Shown: in pieces, positions 51,290 to 62,068 of the stretch
Layout of the letters: each line of letters starts with the position of its first letter
How positions within the stretch are numbered: position 1 is the stretch's first letter
Assembly (NCBI RefSeq): GCF_031143425.1
Contig: NC_090450.1
Coordinates: 221,227,442-221,291,441, forward strand
DNA: 64,000 bases
Source of the DNA: Pleurodeles waltl
Lineage: Eukaryota > Chordata > Amphibia > Caudata > Salamandridae
Direction: 5' to 3'
Made by a program: the position numbers and the translations under genes
Notes under the pieces: model-generated
What the model was told of the DNA's origin: nothing
Seen by the model: only the letters and a program-made list of their open reading frames with translations
Database searches by the model: none

Positions 51290-53480
51290 GAGACAAATGC
51301 TTGTACGTCTGGGGAAGGGCCCCTGCCTTCACATCGGAGGAGTTAGAGAAACTCGTGGACGGGGTCCTCCCCCAGTACACGCTACTCTACAGTCCTCCAG
51401 ACAAACAGGTAAGTACACAGGGAGCATGTTGTATGGGCTATGCCTGTGTGGAGAGGGCTGGATGTAAGAAGGAAGGGGGCAGAGTGCAGCATGCATGAAA
51501 CATGGTGAAGGCATGTGCCACATGGCAAGGGTAGGGATGGGGGCCAATCACTTTGACGGTGCAGTTGGTAATGACTTCTCGTCTTCCCATGTACATTTCA
51601 TGTAGGTCAGCGCCCACTAGAAGAAAGATATTTGGCGTGCCATCGCCAAGGACGTCCGGACCCTGGGGGTCTACCACAGATGGAGCACCCACTGCCATAA
51701 AAGATGGGAGGACATTCGCCGCTGGAGCAAGAAGATGGCGGAGGCTCAGCTGGGGATGGCCTCCCAACGTGGGAGGGGTGCCTGTCGCACCTTGACCCCC
51801 CTGATGTTCAGGATCCTGGCGGTGGCCTACCCGGAGTTGGATGAGCGATTGAGGGCATCACAGCAGACACAAGGGGGTGAGTACACTCTCATTCTGCTGA
51901 CTTTGCGCGCAGTGGAGTTGTCTGGGTGGGGGAGGTGGGCTGTGGGTTTCCCTAGGCCAGGGTGAGTTCCGTAGGCAAGGCCCCTCCATAAGGCAGGCCA
52001 TGTGGCACCCCAGCCCACCTCTGTAGAGTGCCAAGTACACCTAGTCATGCCCCTGTGTCATCTATGTGTGCAGATGTCGTCCATATACTTGTAGGCCATT
52101 TCCCAGGAATTTAACAGTGGAGCCCAAGAGCGCGGCGTAGTGCAGGGGGCTTGTGTGTCTGTCGTATCCGCCAACAGTAGCGGTAATGCATGCACTCAAC
52201 ATGTCTTTCTTCTGTCGTTCCCCCCCCCTTTTTGTGGTCTCCCTGTTCTTGTGTGCATTAGCATCATCAGGCGGAGGAGCAGTGGTACCGGAGCACGAGG
52301 GAGCTGCATCCCACATGGCCCTGGAGGGCGAGACTACGGACTCGGAATTCACCAGTGGGACGGAGGGCGAGGGGAGCTCCACGGCGGGGACAGGAGCTGA
52401 GACCAGCGACACGGACTCGTCCTCTGATGTGAGCTCCCTTGTGGTGGCGGCAACATCTGTGCCCCCGTATCTACAGGTACAGCCGCCACCCCCCCTACCA
52501 GCACCGCCCTCCCAGCAGCCCCTCAGCCTTTGCCCCGTGCCTGCTCACCCAGGAGGGTGGGCATCACCTTCGCCCCAGGCACCTCAGGCCCTGCCCCAGT
52601 CACCCCTGCTGCCCTCAGTGAGGAGGCCATTGACCTCCTCAGGTCCCTCACTGTTGGGCAGTCTACCATTTTGAATGCCATCCAGCGTGTAGAAAGGCAG
52701 TTGCAACAAACTAATGCATTCCTGGAGGGCATTCATTCTGGTCAGGCGGCCCTTCACCGAGCTTTTCAAACTCTGGCCTCAGCACTGATGGCAGCCATTG
52801 TCCCCGTCTCTAGCCTCCCCCTCCAACTTCCTTCACCCAGACCCAATCCCCTGCACACCTGCCTATCACAAGCACACCATCAGACCAGCCTGCACACACC
52901 TCAACACACAAGGGAAGCTCAGGCAAACATAAGCACCACACATCCCACAGGCACTCACGCAAGCAACACACACGTGCAGACACACCAACATCCACTGCCT
53001 CCACTGTGTCCCCCTCCTCGTCGTCTCCCTCCTCCCTCCCAGTCTCGTCTACACTCACACCTGCATGCACTACCTCTACAGCCACTATGTCCCTCACCAG
53101 CACACCCACCAGCACACCCCGCTCACGTGCAGTCACCACCCCCACTAGCATTCACACATCACCTGTGTCCTCTCCCAGTGTGTCTGTGACGCCCCCTCCC
53201 AAGATACACAAACGCAGGCACACACCCACCCAACAGCCATCCACCTCACAACAGCCTCCAGTGCATGCACCTTCACCCAAAGTCACCAAACAAACACCTC
53301 CTACTACCACCACCTCTACCTCCACTCCCAAACCCCCTCCAGCTACCCGTCCCAGTCTGTCCAAAAACTTTTCCTGTCCAGCCTTGACCTTTTTCCCACA
53401 CCTCCCCCACCCCGTCCATCTCATAGGTCCCGAAGTAGCACCTCAGCCAAAACATCTCCGGCACCAGTGGTGCCTGTAGT
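51290..53480 (+). pseudogene. Harbinger second Myb/SANT-like gene (gene 3) in H2
   Basis: Exon 1 encodes FTSEELEKLVDGVLPQYTLLY, with a 1-base deletion near 51315 relative to H1, and ends at a GTAAGT donor (51410). Exon 2, 51606-51876, adds DIWRAIAKDVRTLGVYHRW and CHKRWEDIRRWSKKMAEAQ, with one in-frame TAG near 51618. A GTGAGT donor follows in phase 1. Exon 3, 52262-52476, is an acidic Ser/Gly/Glu linker. A 50-base intron-like gap (52477-52526) restores the frame to PLPRACSPRRVG and the conserved SEEAIDLLRSLTVGQSTILN. A Ser/Thr/Pro tail (PPPKIHKRRHTPTQQPSTSQ) runs to about 53480, then a Lys-rich segment (KVGKGHKKPGKSGK) and minisatellites. Confidence 0.77.
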
Positions 53481-53764
53481 CACCGGTATGTGGAGTGCAC
53501 CGGCCACCAGGACAGCCAGTGTGGCACGGAGCCACAGCACAGACAGTCCCCCACCTGGAAGCATCAGAAGTTGGCCAGTGCCCGGCAGGAGAGGGGGAAG
53601 ACTCCAGCCACCAAAGCCGCTCCCAGGGGTCGCGGTGGGAGTGTGAAGTCAGCTGTGACACCTTCCAAGGTGGGGAAGGGCCACAAGAAACCCGGCAAGT
53701 CTGGGAAGAGCTGCACGGCGGAGAAGACCGCCATCATCCCCGCTGGCCAGGAGGGCACTGCCAG

Positions 53765-54195
53765 CCCCAGCCCAGCTGCCTAGGAGGCCACCGCCAGCCC
53801 CAGCCCAGCTGCCCAGGAGGCCACCGCCAGCCCCAGCCCAGCTGCCCGGGAGGGCACCTCCAGCCCCAGCCCAGCTGCCCAGGAGGCCACCGCCAGCACC
53901 AGCCCAGCTGCCCAGGAGGCCACCGCCAGCCCCAGCCCAGCTGCCCAGGAGGCCACCGCCAGCACCAGCCTAGCTGCCCAGGAGGGCACCGCCAGCACCA
54001 GCCCAGCTGCCCAGGAGGCCACCGCCAGCCACAGCCCAGCTGCCCAGGAGGGCACCGCCAGCACCAGCCCAGCTGTCCAGGAGGGCACTGCCAGCCCCAG
54101 CCCAGCTACCCAGGAGGGCACCGCCAGCCCCAGCCCAGCTGCCCAGGAGGGCACCGCCAGCACCAGCCCAGCTGCCCAGGATGCCACCGCCAGCA
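53765..54195 (+). repeat. 33 bp minisatellite, about 13 copies
   Basis: The unit CTGCCCAGGAGGCCACCGCC plus AGCCCCAGCCCAG encodes an 11-residue Ala/Gln/Glu/Thr/Ser/Pro repeat (AAQEATASPSP) in the gene 3 frame. A TAG in the first unit arises from CAG. H5 lacks this array at the equivalent point, so it expanded in the H2 lineage. Confidence 0.9.
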
Positions 54196-54465
54196 CCAGC
54201 CCCGCTGGGCCATGAAGGACCGCCAGCAAAAACCCCGCTGGGCCTTGAAGGACCGCCAGCAAAAGCCCTGCTGGGCCATGAAGGACCGCCAGCAAAAGCC
54301 CCGCTGGGCCATGAAGGACCGCCAGCAAAAGCCCTTCTGGGCCATGAAGGACCACCAGCAGAAGCCCCGCTGGGCCATGAAGGACCGCCAGCAAAAGCCC
54401 TGCTGGGCCATGAAGGACCGCCAGCAAAAGCCCTTCTGGGCCATGAAGGACCGTCAACTCAAGCA
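54195..54465 (+). repeat. second 33 bp minisatellite, about 8 copies
   Basis: The unit CCCCGCTGGGCCATGAAGGA plus CCGCCAGCAAAAG encodes PLGHEGPPAKA. It directly follows the previous array with no spacer and is unrelated in sequence except for the GCCACCGCCAGC word. Confidence 0.9.
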
Positions 54466-54630
54466 CCACTGATCAGGGCACCACCACCTCAAGCACCGCT
54501 GAACAGGGCACCGCCAACTCAAGCACCGCTAAACAGGGCATCGCCAACTCAAGCACTGCTGAACAGGGCACTGCCAACTCAAGCACCGCTGAACAGGGCA
54601 CCTCCAATTCAAGCACTGCTAGCCCATGAG
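54466..54630 (+). repeat. 30 bp minisatellite, about 5 copies
   Basis: The unit GCACCGCTGAACAGGGCACC plus GCCAACTCAA encodes APLNRAPPTQ. It directly follows the 33 bp arrays and is also a multiple of three. Confidence 0.88.
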
Positions 54631-54664
54631 CGGCAGGGGCACTGGCGCAACTGGGTCCGTCACG

Positions 54665-54945
54665 GGGTGAGTGATGCACTCTGGGCACCAGTCCCCCTCC
54701 AGAACCAGTAGAGAGATCCATCCACTACCTCTGTCCTTCCCAGGATGAAGCACTCTGGGCACCATGCCCCCTCCAGGACCAGTGGAGAGATCCATCCACT
54801 ACCTCTGTCCTTCACAGTTTGAAGCAGTCTGGGAACCATGCCCCCTCCAGAACCAGTGGAGAGATCCATTCAGTACCTCTGTCCTTCACAGGATGAAGCA
54901 CTCTGCGCACCATGCCCCCTCCAGAACCAGTGGAGACTGTTATCC
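54665..54945 (+). repeat. 74 bp tandem repeat, about 4 copies
   Basis: The unit starts GATGAAGCACTCTGGGCACC and contains CCCCCTCCAGAACCAGTGGAGAG and CCACTACCTCTGTCCTTC. Spacing measured between GGATGAAG-type starts is 74 bp twice. It is not a multiple of three and lies past the likely coding end. Related copies occur in H5 at 58955-59150. Confidence 0.88.
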
Positions 54946-55505
54946 ACTTGAGAGACTGTGGCTTTGCACTCCCCAGGTTTGAACAGCGGGCAAACCACCC
55001 ACTGTAGAGACTTGAGAGACTGTGGCTTTGCACTACCCAGGATTGAACAGTGGGCAAGCCACCCACTGTAGAGACTTGAGAGACTGTGGCTTTGCACTCC
55101 CCAGGATTGCACAGTGGGCAACCCACCCACTGTAGAGACTTGAGAGACTGTGCCTTTGCACTCCCCAGGATTGAACAGTGGGCAAGCCACCCAATGTAAA
55201 GACTTGAGAGACTGTGTCTTTGCCCTCCCCAGGATTGCACAGTGGGCAAGCCACCCACTGTAGAGACATGAGAGACTGTGGTTTTGCACTCCCCAGGATT
55301 GCACAGTGGGCAAGCCACCCACTGTAGAGACTTGAGAGACTGTGGCTTTGCACTTCCTAGGATTGCACAGTGGGTAACCCACCCACTGTAGAGACTTGAG
55401 AGACTGTGGCTTTGCAATCCCCAGGATTGAACAGTGGGCAACCCACCCACTGTAGAGAATTGAGAGACTGTGGCTTTGCACTCTCCAGATGGAAGAGTGG
55501 GCATG
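54946..55505 (+). repeat. 64 bp tandem repeat, about 9 copies
   Basis: The unit is GAGAGACTGTGGCTTTGCAC plus TCCCCAGGATTGCACAGTGGGCAACCCACCCACTGTAGAGACTT-type sequence; the first step measures 64 bp. The copies are highly similar. Two copies are present in H5 (59163-59262). Confidence 0.9.
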
Positions 55506-55963
55506 TGGCCCCCTGTGAATTTGGCGTCGTGCACTCAAACGGCTGAGGTGCCCCCCCTTTCCCTCCCCCTGAGGTGCCTGTTTTCTTGGTATCTGATGCC
55601 CCTGCAGTGTTCTCTCTGTCATGGTCGGGGATCTTGTGTGGGCCTCGCCCATACTGTGTGGTCCCAGTGTTCCACGGACTTTCTTTGTGCAAGAACCTGG
55701 ACTACTATGCCTGGTATTTATTTTGTACATGGTGTATATATATATATGTTTCTGCCTACTTGTTTGTAATATATTCTGATGGTTACACTCATTTTCTTTG
55801 GTCTTTGCATTCTTCCAGGGGGGTTGGGGGGGTGTAACTGTGATGTATTGATATGCATTAGTGTGTGTGTTGTAGTGGGTGAGGGTGGAGGTGGGGGTGG
55901 GAGTGTTGCGTATGTGTGTCCCTGTTTTTTGCCCCCCCCCTCCCCTGTGTCGTAGGTGCAGTA
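55506..55963 (+). other. H2 right-side non-coding end, truncated
   Basis: It matches the corresponding stretch of H5 (CTGAGGTGCC..CCCCTGAGGTGCCTGTTTTCTTGG, then GTGTTGTAGTGGGTGAGGGTGG and CCCTCCCCTGTGTCGTAGGTGCAGTA) and then stops. It contains a TATATATATATG run near 55735 and a GT-rich, C-rich low-complexity segment. The family right end is missing. Confidence 0.7.
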
Positions 55964-55982
55964 AAGGCTGAATAGCACACCT

Positions 55983-56480
55983 GGAAATTGAAATGGAGGA
56001 AGTCCCCTGAATTTGACCAGTCTAAATTAGAAGTAGAAGAATTAATTGAGGGAACAATCAGGTTAAAAAGAATTGACTCATACAGTGAAGAGGAGTTGTG
56101 CTTTTTGTGCAAACTAATTACCAACAGAGCAGCAGTGATACATCAGAAATTAGCAGATCTGGCAGAGAAAAATAACAAATATTCAGAAAACAAAGCATTT
56201 GAGAAGAAGTTACAGATTAGAATTTGACACAAACGATATTGTAAATATGAGAATACCGGGAATGAAAATTCACATTAGGGAATTAATTCAGAGCATTCAA
56301 ACATGGGGAGCCATAGACTAATGGAAAGGCAGATGGGCAGTGAAACGAGACAAGAGGAAAAGGGATAATGTGAATGTAACTGCCAGTGTGCAGCAGACTG
56401 ATAACCCAGTGAAAATATTACCAATGAGAGAAATTCCGGGAGGGAATTATGTCCATGTCCCTGTTGAAGCAGATATGCTA
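55983..56480 (+). pseudogene. gag: ERV1-like gag relic, C-terminal matrix/capsid part
   Basis: It is co-linear with ERV1 gag 190-670. Matching blocks are EELIEGTIRLKRIDSYSEEEL against the ERV1 LAEGSMGVNRLESHTEAEL, VIHQKLADLAEKN against WLHQRLANLADKY, KRDKRKRDN against KRDKRKNN, and VKILPMREIPGG against VKMLPMRETAGG. Stops interrupt the frame. It continues the gag relic that ends at 47144 with a gap of missing sequence, and jumps directly into an LTR at about 56500. All of pol and env are absent, so this is an internally deleted copy. Confidence 0.78.
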
Positions 56481-56499
56481 ATTAGAAAATTATTAATGA

Positions 56500-57230
56500 T
56501 GTTGATATGTTTTGACTAATGAAAAGTTTATAGAGAAATTAATCATAGAGAAAATAGTGTGCACGTTTGCAAATGTGCCCTCGGGGCATGACAGCCACTT
56601 ATACGAGATTGCGCTATTATAACTGAAACTGCGTAAAATAATGAAAATTGTAGAAGAATAATGTAGTAATAGGTCATATTGAAAGGTATAACCTATGTTT
56701 ACCTTAACTTGTAGTGCTAACTTAGCTGAAATTATGGGCTAGTTTCCAAGGCCTCGCATAAGAAAGCTGAAATATTAATCGCGTTGCAAGGAGCTGGATG
56801 TATGACTCAACCTTGAACTACCCGATGTTAAAGTTGCTTAGCTAGAATTTTCTGCAATATACCGGACAATTTGATACAATTATGTGTAGAGAAGGCTAAA
56901 TGTACTTTCCCAGGACTTGAACAATGGAGGCACTGACTGAAGATGAACATGCAGCAATTTCGATACCTGGACACCGGAATGATGAGGACATCATATAGCA
57001 GACCAATCCGCATCCTGTGAAAGGACTAATATTAAAATTGGTATATTTGGTAAACAAATACTATAGGTTAAAGTCATATCTGCTGACTGACTGACCAATT
57101 GTAAATTAGGGTGATGTACTGGGAGACCCTAATAAACAGTCATGACAAGGGGCTAAAACTTCAGATGCAGGAAAATTTAGGCAGATGCGAGGGGTGAATT
57201 GATGACGTCAGGAGAAGCTGTTTGAGATTC
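56500..57230 (+). repeat. ERV1-family LTR, left half only
   Basis: Landmarks AAATGTGCCCTCGGGG..AGCCACTTATACGAGATT, TTTCCCAGGACTTGAACAATGG and GGCACTGACTGAAG match the other family LTRs in order, at perhaps two-thirds identity by eye. The LTR ends part-way, near 57230, where Harbinger H5 coding sequence begins. No right half was found beyond H5. Confidence 0.68.
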
Positions 57231-57328
57231 TGTCATTGGGCTCATACTCTGAGAGCCCGATGTGTAGCTGACCAATTGATGACCTGTGGTGTTGCAGGCA
57301 TTGACCATGTGTCTCCTCTGTCTTTCCC

Positions 57329-58929
57329 CCCAGTCAGCCCTGCTGCCCTCAGTGAGGAGGCTATTGACCTCCTGAGATCCCTCACTGTTGGGCAATCAAC
57401 CATTTTGAATGCCATCCAGGGTGTTGAGAGGCATTTGCAGCAAACAAATCCATACTTGGAGGGCATTCATTCTGGCGTGGTGGCCCAACAGAGAACATTT
57501 CAGGCTCTGGCCTCAGCACTGATGGCAGCCATTGTCCCTGTGTCCAGCCTCCCCCCTCCAACTTCCTCTACCCAGACCCAATCCCCTGTACCTCTGCCTA
57601 TCCCAAGCACACCATCCGACCAGCATGCACACTGATCAACACACAAGAGTGAACATGGCAAACATAAACACCACACATCCCAAAGGCACTCACACAAGCA
57701 CCATCCCCATGCAGAAACACCAACATCCACTGCCTCCACGTCCTCCTCCTCCGTCCCTGTCTCGTCTCCACTCACACCTGCATGCACTACATCTTCATCC
57801 ACTACCTCCATCACCAGCGCGCCCATCACCACATACCGCTCACGTGCAATCACCACCCCACTACCATTCACACATCCCCTGTGTCCTCTCCCAGTGTGTC
57901 TGTGAGCCCTCCTCCCAAACTACGCAAACGCAGGCAAACACCCACCCAACAGTCATCCACCTCACAACAGCCTCCGGCCCATGCACCTTCACCCAAATTC
58001 AACAGACGTACACCTCCTACAATTACTACCTCTTCCTCCACTCCCAAACCCCCTCCATCTTCCCGTCCCAGTGTGTCCAAGAAACTCTTCCTGGCTAACA
58101 TTGACCTCTTCCCTACACCTACCCCCCTTGTCCTTCCCCGAAGGCCAGGCTGTCCAGGTCCCAGTACCGCACCTCAGCCACCAAAGCCTCCAGCATTGTG
58201 CTCTCAGCAAGTCCGGTCACATTGCGGGTGGCACCCATCAGGGCTGGCTGTGTGCCAACTAGCGAGGCCATTTATCAGCCCATTCCGCCACCTGCAAAGG
58301 TGAAGAAGGTGCCCACATGCCGGAGGGAAAAGCTGCACCAACCACCCAGCAAGGGCTCCTCCAAGCCAAAAGGGGACAGTGGCAAGGGACCAGCAGCAAC
58401 ATCAAAGGTGGGGAAGGGACACAAAGTGAAGGCCAAGTCAGGACAGGGCACGGAGCCTCCGGCTGAGGGACCAGAGTCACCCCTTCTGGCAACCAGAACA
58501 TCAACCTGTACGGCGGTGGACACCACCACCTGCACCGCCACCTGCACGTCTGCTGCCTCAGCAACAGTCCTCAGCATCATCCCCAGTGGTCAGCCGTATG
58601 AGGCTGCAGGGGACGTCCTGCTGTGTCCCTCCACAGGTGGTGACACATTCACCAACGCCAGCATCTCCGCCACCGACACCGCCGCAACCACCGCCACCAG
58701 CCACACGATTTGCTCAGACAGTGCCACCTCAGCTGACATGGCTATCATCCCCGGTGAGCAGCCGTCCGAGGCTGCAGGAGACGTCCTGGACCCTGCACAT
58801 GAGGCACGAAACTCAGGACTGTTTGTACCTGCAGGTGGCAGGCGAAGTAGCAGCAGGGTGGAGTATGTCTCTGCCTCAATTGAGTATCATGCACCCTTTC
58901 CCAGGCAATCTCGTGGCACACACACCTAG
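57329..58929 (+). pseudogene. Harbinger gene 3 C-terminal part in H5
   Basis: The conserved segment SEEAIDLLRSLTVGQSTILN and VERHLQQTNPYLEGIHSG (57347-57470) is followed by a Ser/Thr/Pro tail in two frames, PPPKLRKRRQTPTQQSSTSQ and KKLFLANIDLFP (near 58080-58115). A 243-codon frame (58198-58929) then gives a Lys-rich stretch (SKVGKGHKVKAKSGQG) and a Thr/Ala/Ser-rich C-terminus ending near RSSSRVEYVSASIEYHAPF. This copy shows the tail without the H2 minisatellites, so it is probably closer to the ancestral C-terminus. Confidence 0.72.
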
Positions 58930-59290
58930 GTGAGGGAATGGGAGCTGCCACACTGCATGTGAAGCACTCTGGGCACAATGCCCCCTCCAGAACCAGTGGA
59001 GAATCACATCCACTCCCCCAGTCCTTGGCAGAATGAATCACTCTGGGCACCAGGCCCCCTCCAGACCCAGTGGAGAAAAGCATCCACTCCCCCAGTCCTT
59101 GACAGGATGAAGCACTCTGGGCACAAAGCCCCCTCCAGAACCAGTGGAGAATGACATCCACTTGAGAGACTGTGGTTTTGCACTCCCCAGGATAAAGCAG
59201 TGGGCAAACCACCCAATGGAGAGACTTGAGAGACTGTGGCTTTGCACTCCCCAGGACCAATCAGTGGGCATGGAACCCCCTCGTGGAGCA
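58930..59290 (+). repeat. H5 tandem repeats (about 70 bp x3 and 60 bp x2)
   Basis: Three GATGAAGCACTCTGGGCAC..CCAGTCCTT units and two GAGAGACTGTGGTTTTGCACTCCCCAGG units. They are the same modules that form the 74 bp and 64 bp arrays of H2, at lower copy number. Confidence 0.8.
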
Positions 59291-60130
59291 GTGGCATCAT
59301 CCTTTCATCTGGCTGAGGTGCCCCCCCTCCCCCTGAGGTGCCTGTTTATTTTCCATCTGATGCCCCAGCAGTGTTCTCTCTGTTTCGAGTCAGGTATCAT
59401 GTGTGGGCTTCACCCATGCATTTTGGGGCCACTGGTCCACGGACAATGATTTCATTACTATTCGAACTTGTGTAGTTGGAGTACATATTTGTATATACTG
59501 ATATTTTAATTTGGCCTATCGGATTTTTCAATGATTACACTTGTTACAATCATTTCATTTTGTCCTTGCGTTCTTCCAGGCTGTGACGGGGTGTATATGT
59601 AATGTTGCTGCATGTATTTTTGTGTGTGGTGTTGTGGGTGAGGGTGGGAGTGGGGGTGTTGCGTGTGTGTCACTCTCTTTTCCCTCCTCCCCTCCCCTGT
59701 GTGCTAGGTGCAGTACTCACCGTGGTCGTCGCCGGCGTCTTTGCTGCTCCTGATACAAGAGGAGGTAAACCAACACGGGCAGGACCTGTAACTCGGGCTC
59801 CCTGGCGTCCTGGTTCCTCGTTGGGTGTTGAAAGGTGAGTGGTTTTCATTCCACAGACTGTTTCCACTGTGCTTTTGATGGCGTTGGTACCGCCCATGAA
59901 AAGGTGGCTGATAGGCCTGTTGTAATACAGCTGGTGGAACCTTGTCTTCCGCCTGTCTGTTGGCAGTTACCACTGCAGTGTTTGTTTCTACCACCGTGGC
60001 GGTCGGAGTGTTAATGTGGCTGTCTATGTTGGCAGTTTCCGCCATGGTTGTGATCTAATTTTTTTACCTCCGGCCTGTTGGCGGTATTACCGCCGCTTTA
60101 ACACCGACGGCCAGAGTTGTAATGAGGGCC

Positions 60131-60400
60131 TTTGAGATTGAAGGCTTGCAAGAGACATAGGAAGCAGAGTTTCATTTCTATTCAGATGGTATGCCACTTT
60201 CTCAGTATTAGCAGTGCTGACTCGGATTGGTAGAGCAAGAGGAGGTTTGCTTTTTTTCTGATACCCCTTAGCTTAAAGTGTACCCCGTCTCAGGTTGTGC
60301 TCGATGCCAGGCACTTGGTGGCAGTTAAACTAGATTTTGAGGGTCTACCATGTCTTTTTTTCTAAATGTTTATAACTCACATGAGGGGAAACCTCGCACT
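60131..60400. other. spacer between H5 and LINE copy C
   Basis: It begins TTTGAGATTGAAGG after the Harbinger end. No clear matching sequence to the left flank of H2 was found. There is no coding frame. Confidence 0.35.
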
Positions 60401-62068
60401 GAACACCTAGGCAATTTACATCCTGCATTACAGCCCTTTGAATAGAAGTATACAGGCCCTTATTTTATTATCCTTCTGGGTGATTTTAACCTACACCTCT
60501 GCCCCCTGAATTGCTATGGAATTGAACACACTTTATTTGGGGACCTTGAGAAGAGCACCCACTTTGAGCACTCTTCTGAGGGCAGTTTTTTGGATGAGGT
60601 GCTGCCATGTTTTAATTTGGTACATACTAGGGAAGGTGTGGAAGGACCGTTAGTCCCAAACTTTAAAGGTAGAGGGGCCAACACCATTATTGATTACAGA
60701 TTTGTCTCTGCCTTTTTGGTGCAGTTTGTCCATAGCTTTGAAGTGCAGTGATCAGCATACAGTGACCACAACCAGCTGGCCCTTTTTATAAACTGGGGAA
60801 CCCGAGAGACCAGGCCAGCAGTGAGAGGACCTTTATCCCACGCAATCAGAGATGTAGATTAAAATGGAACAATAACTTCCATGCTTTTTTTCTTAGACAC
60901 CCTGTGCAATATATGTGAGTTAGATATTGAAGTGTGCTTGGATGATTCGGGGGCAATAGAGCACTTCCGGAGGCTTTTGGTAAGATCTGTAAGCAGATCA
61001 ACAGCAACCTTAGGGTCACCAGGAGTCAGGGCCAACCCTTACGTGATGGATGGTTTAATTCCAATTGCTCCAAACCCCTCCACAATCTGGAAGCGGCACT
61101 TAAGGAGGTGCCCAGAGATAGGACACAAATTGTAAGCAGACGGAAGAAGTATAAACTAGCTATCCAAGCCTGTAAAGGAGAGATCAGGGAATAAGCTTGG
61201 GAGGACCTGGCAAACCCTCTTAAGCTAAATTATAGTGCTATGTTTTATGAAATCATTAACTGCCCTTTTTCTTAAGGTGAGTCAAATAGGATATAGATTG
61301 TACAATCACAGCGGACAAGTGGGTTAAGCACTTCTTAGTAATTTATGGAACCACAGAAGATTGCAGGACTCCTGCAGCGTTGAAAAGGGCCAGGGAGAAT
61401 GTGCCTAATCATTTTACAGAAGAGATCGTGGCCGTCATTGTTTCCATGACTAAAAACAGAGCCCATGTGCCAGATGGGCTACATGCAGATCTATTTTGCC
61501 AGGATATCCACTTTGGACTAACGTCCTAACCGCATATCTAATACAGCATGGAGAACAGGTCCTCCCTCAAACTGGTAATGCTTGAATATCATCGCAATGT
61601 TTAAAAAATGGATAAGGTTGGACCAAAAATGCTGCAGACCAATCTTTCTCATCAACTCTTCCTTCAAGGTATTGGGCACGGCAATCTTGGCCAAGTTAAC
61701 AGATTGGTTAGATCAAAGGAAAGTGATCTCCTGTTTCAGTATGGGTTACGGCGGAATAGGGTTACCCTGGACCAATGCCTGAGCCTACACCACCTTAGTT
61801 GACAAATATACAGTGCCCAAAAGAGAGTGGTTACATCTATCATTCATGTATTTGTTCTCGGCTTTTGATCGGGTTAGTATAGCCAAGCTATGGTTTATAT
61901 TAGTTGATTTGGGTTTGGATAGTAATATTGTCAATTTCTTGCATGACCTTCACTAGGACATTCTGGCAGTAGTCAGATATAATCATGAAGGGACCTTAAT
62001 GGCTGCGACAATAATTCGATACAAACCACAAAGAGGTGAGCTAGGGCTGTATTCTGCCCCCCCTGTTG
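60400..62068 (+). pseudogene. LINE copy C: endonuclease and RT relic
   Basis: An endonuclease GDFNLHLCPLNCYG box lies near 60479-60520, followed by EGSFLDEVLPCFNLVHTREG and a degenerate end (SDHNQLALFINWG, near 60765-60800). The inter-domain region and RT follow with many stops (NRAHVPDGLHADLF near 61455-61495; FQYGLRRNRVTLDQ near 61735-61775; FSAFDRV-like first catalytic block near 61855-61875). The copy ends near 62068 at an ERV1-family LTR. It belongs to the same broad non-LTR group as copies A and B; whether it is the same family needs alignment. Confidence 0.68.

Larger units (their letters stand above)
47145..55963 (+). mobile_element. Harbinger H2: near-complete, right end missing
   Basis: The left end TGCGGTCATTACAACATTGGCGGTGA is a mutated family terminus (compare GGCCCTCATTATGACATTGGCGGT). 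The same three genes as H1 follow in the same order. Homology to H1 and H5 stops at GTAGGTGCAGTA (55952-55963), about 430 bp before the family's right end, and the sequence switches to an ERV1-type gag. The transposase keeps all three catalytic residues. The tail is expanded by four minisatellites (53765-55500), making H2 longer than H1 despite the missing end. Confidence 0.85.
57250..60130 (+). mobile_element. Harbinger H5: right half with right terminal repeat
   Basis: It begins inside gene 3 (TGTTGCAGGCATTGACCATG..CTTTCCCCCC aligns to H2 near 52190 and H1 near 42010), lacks about 370 bp relative to H2, then carries the conserved coding segment, tail, repeats, GT-rich end and the right terminus GTTGTAATGAGGGCC (60116-60130). 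Gene 1 and the transposase are absent. Its terminal CATTACAAC (on the complementary strand) equals the H2 left end at 47151-47159 rather than the CATTATGAC of H1 and H4, so H2 and H5 may be two ends of one rearranged element. Confidence 0.78.

Noticed and set aside
53490..54720. Long overlapping open frames on both strands (up to 325 codons)
   Set aside because: They arise because the 33 and 30 bp repeat units are multiples of three without stops in any frame. Only the frame continuing gene 3 is plausible.
54946..55505. CRISPR-like array
   Set aside because: Units of 64 bp are contiguous with no unique spacers, and the context is a vertebrate transposon.
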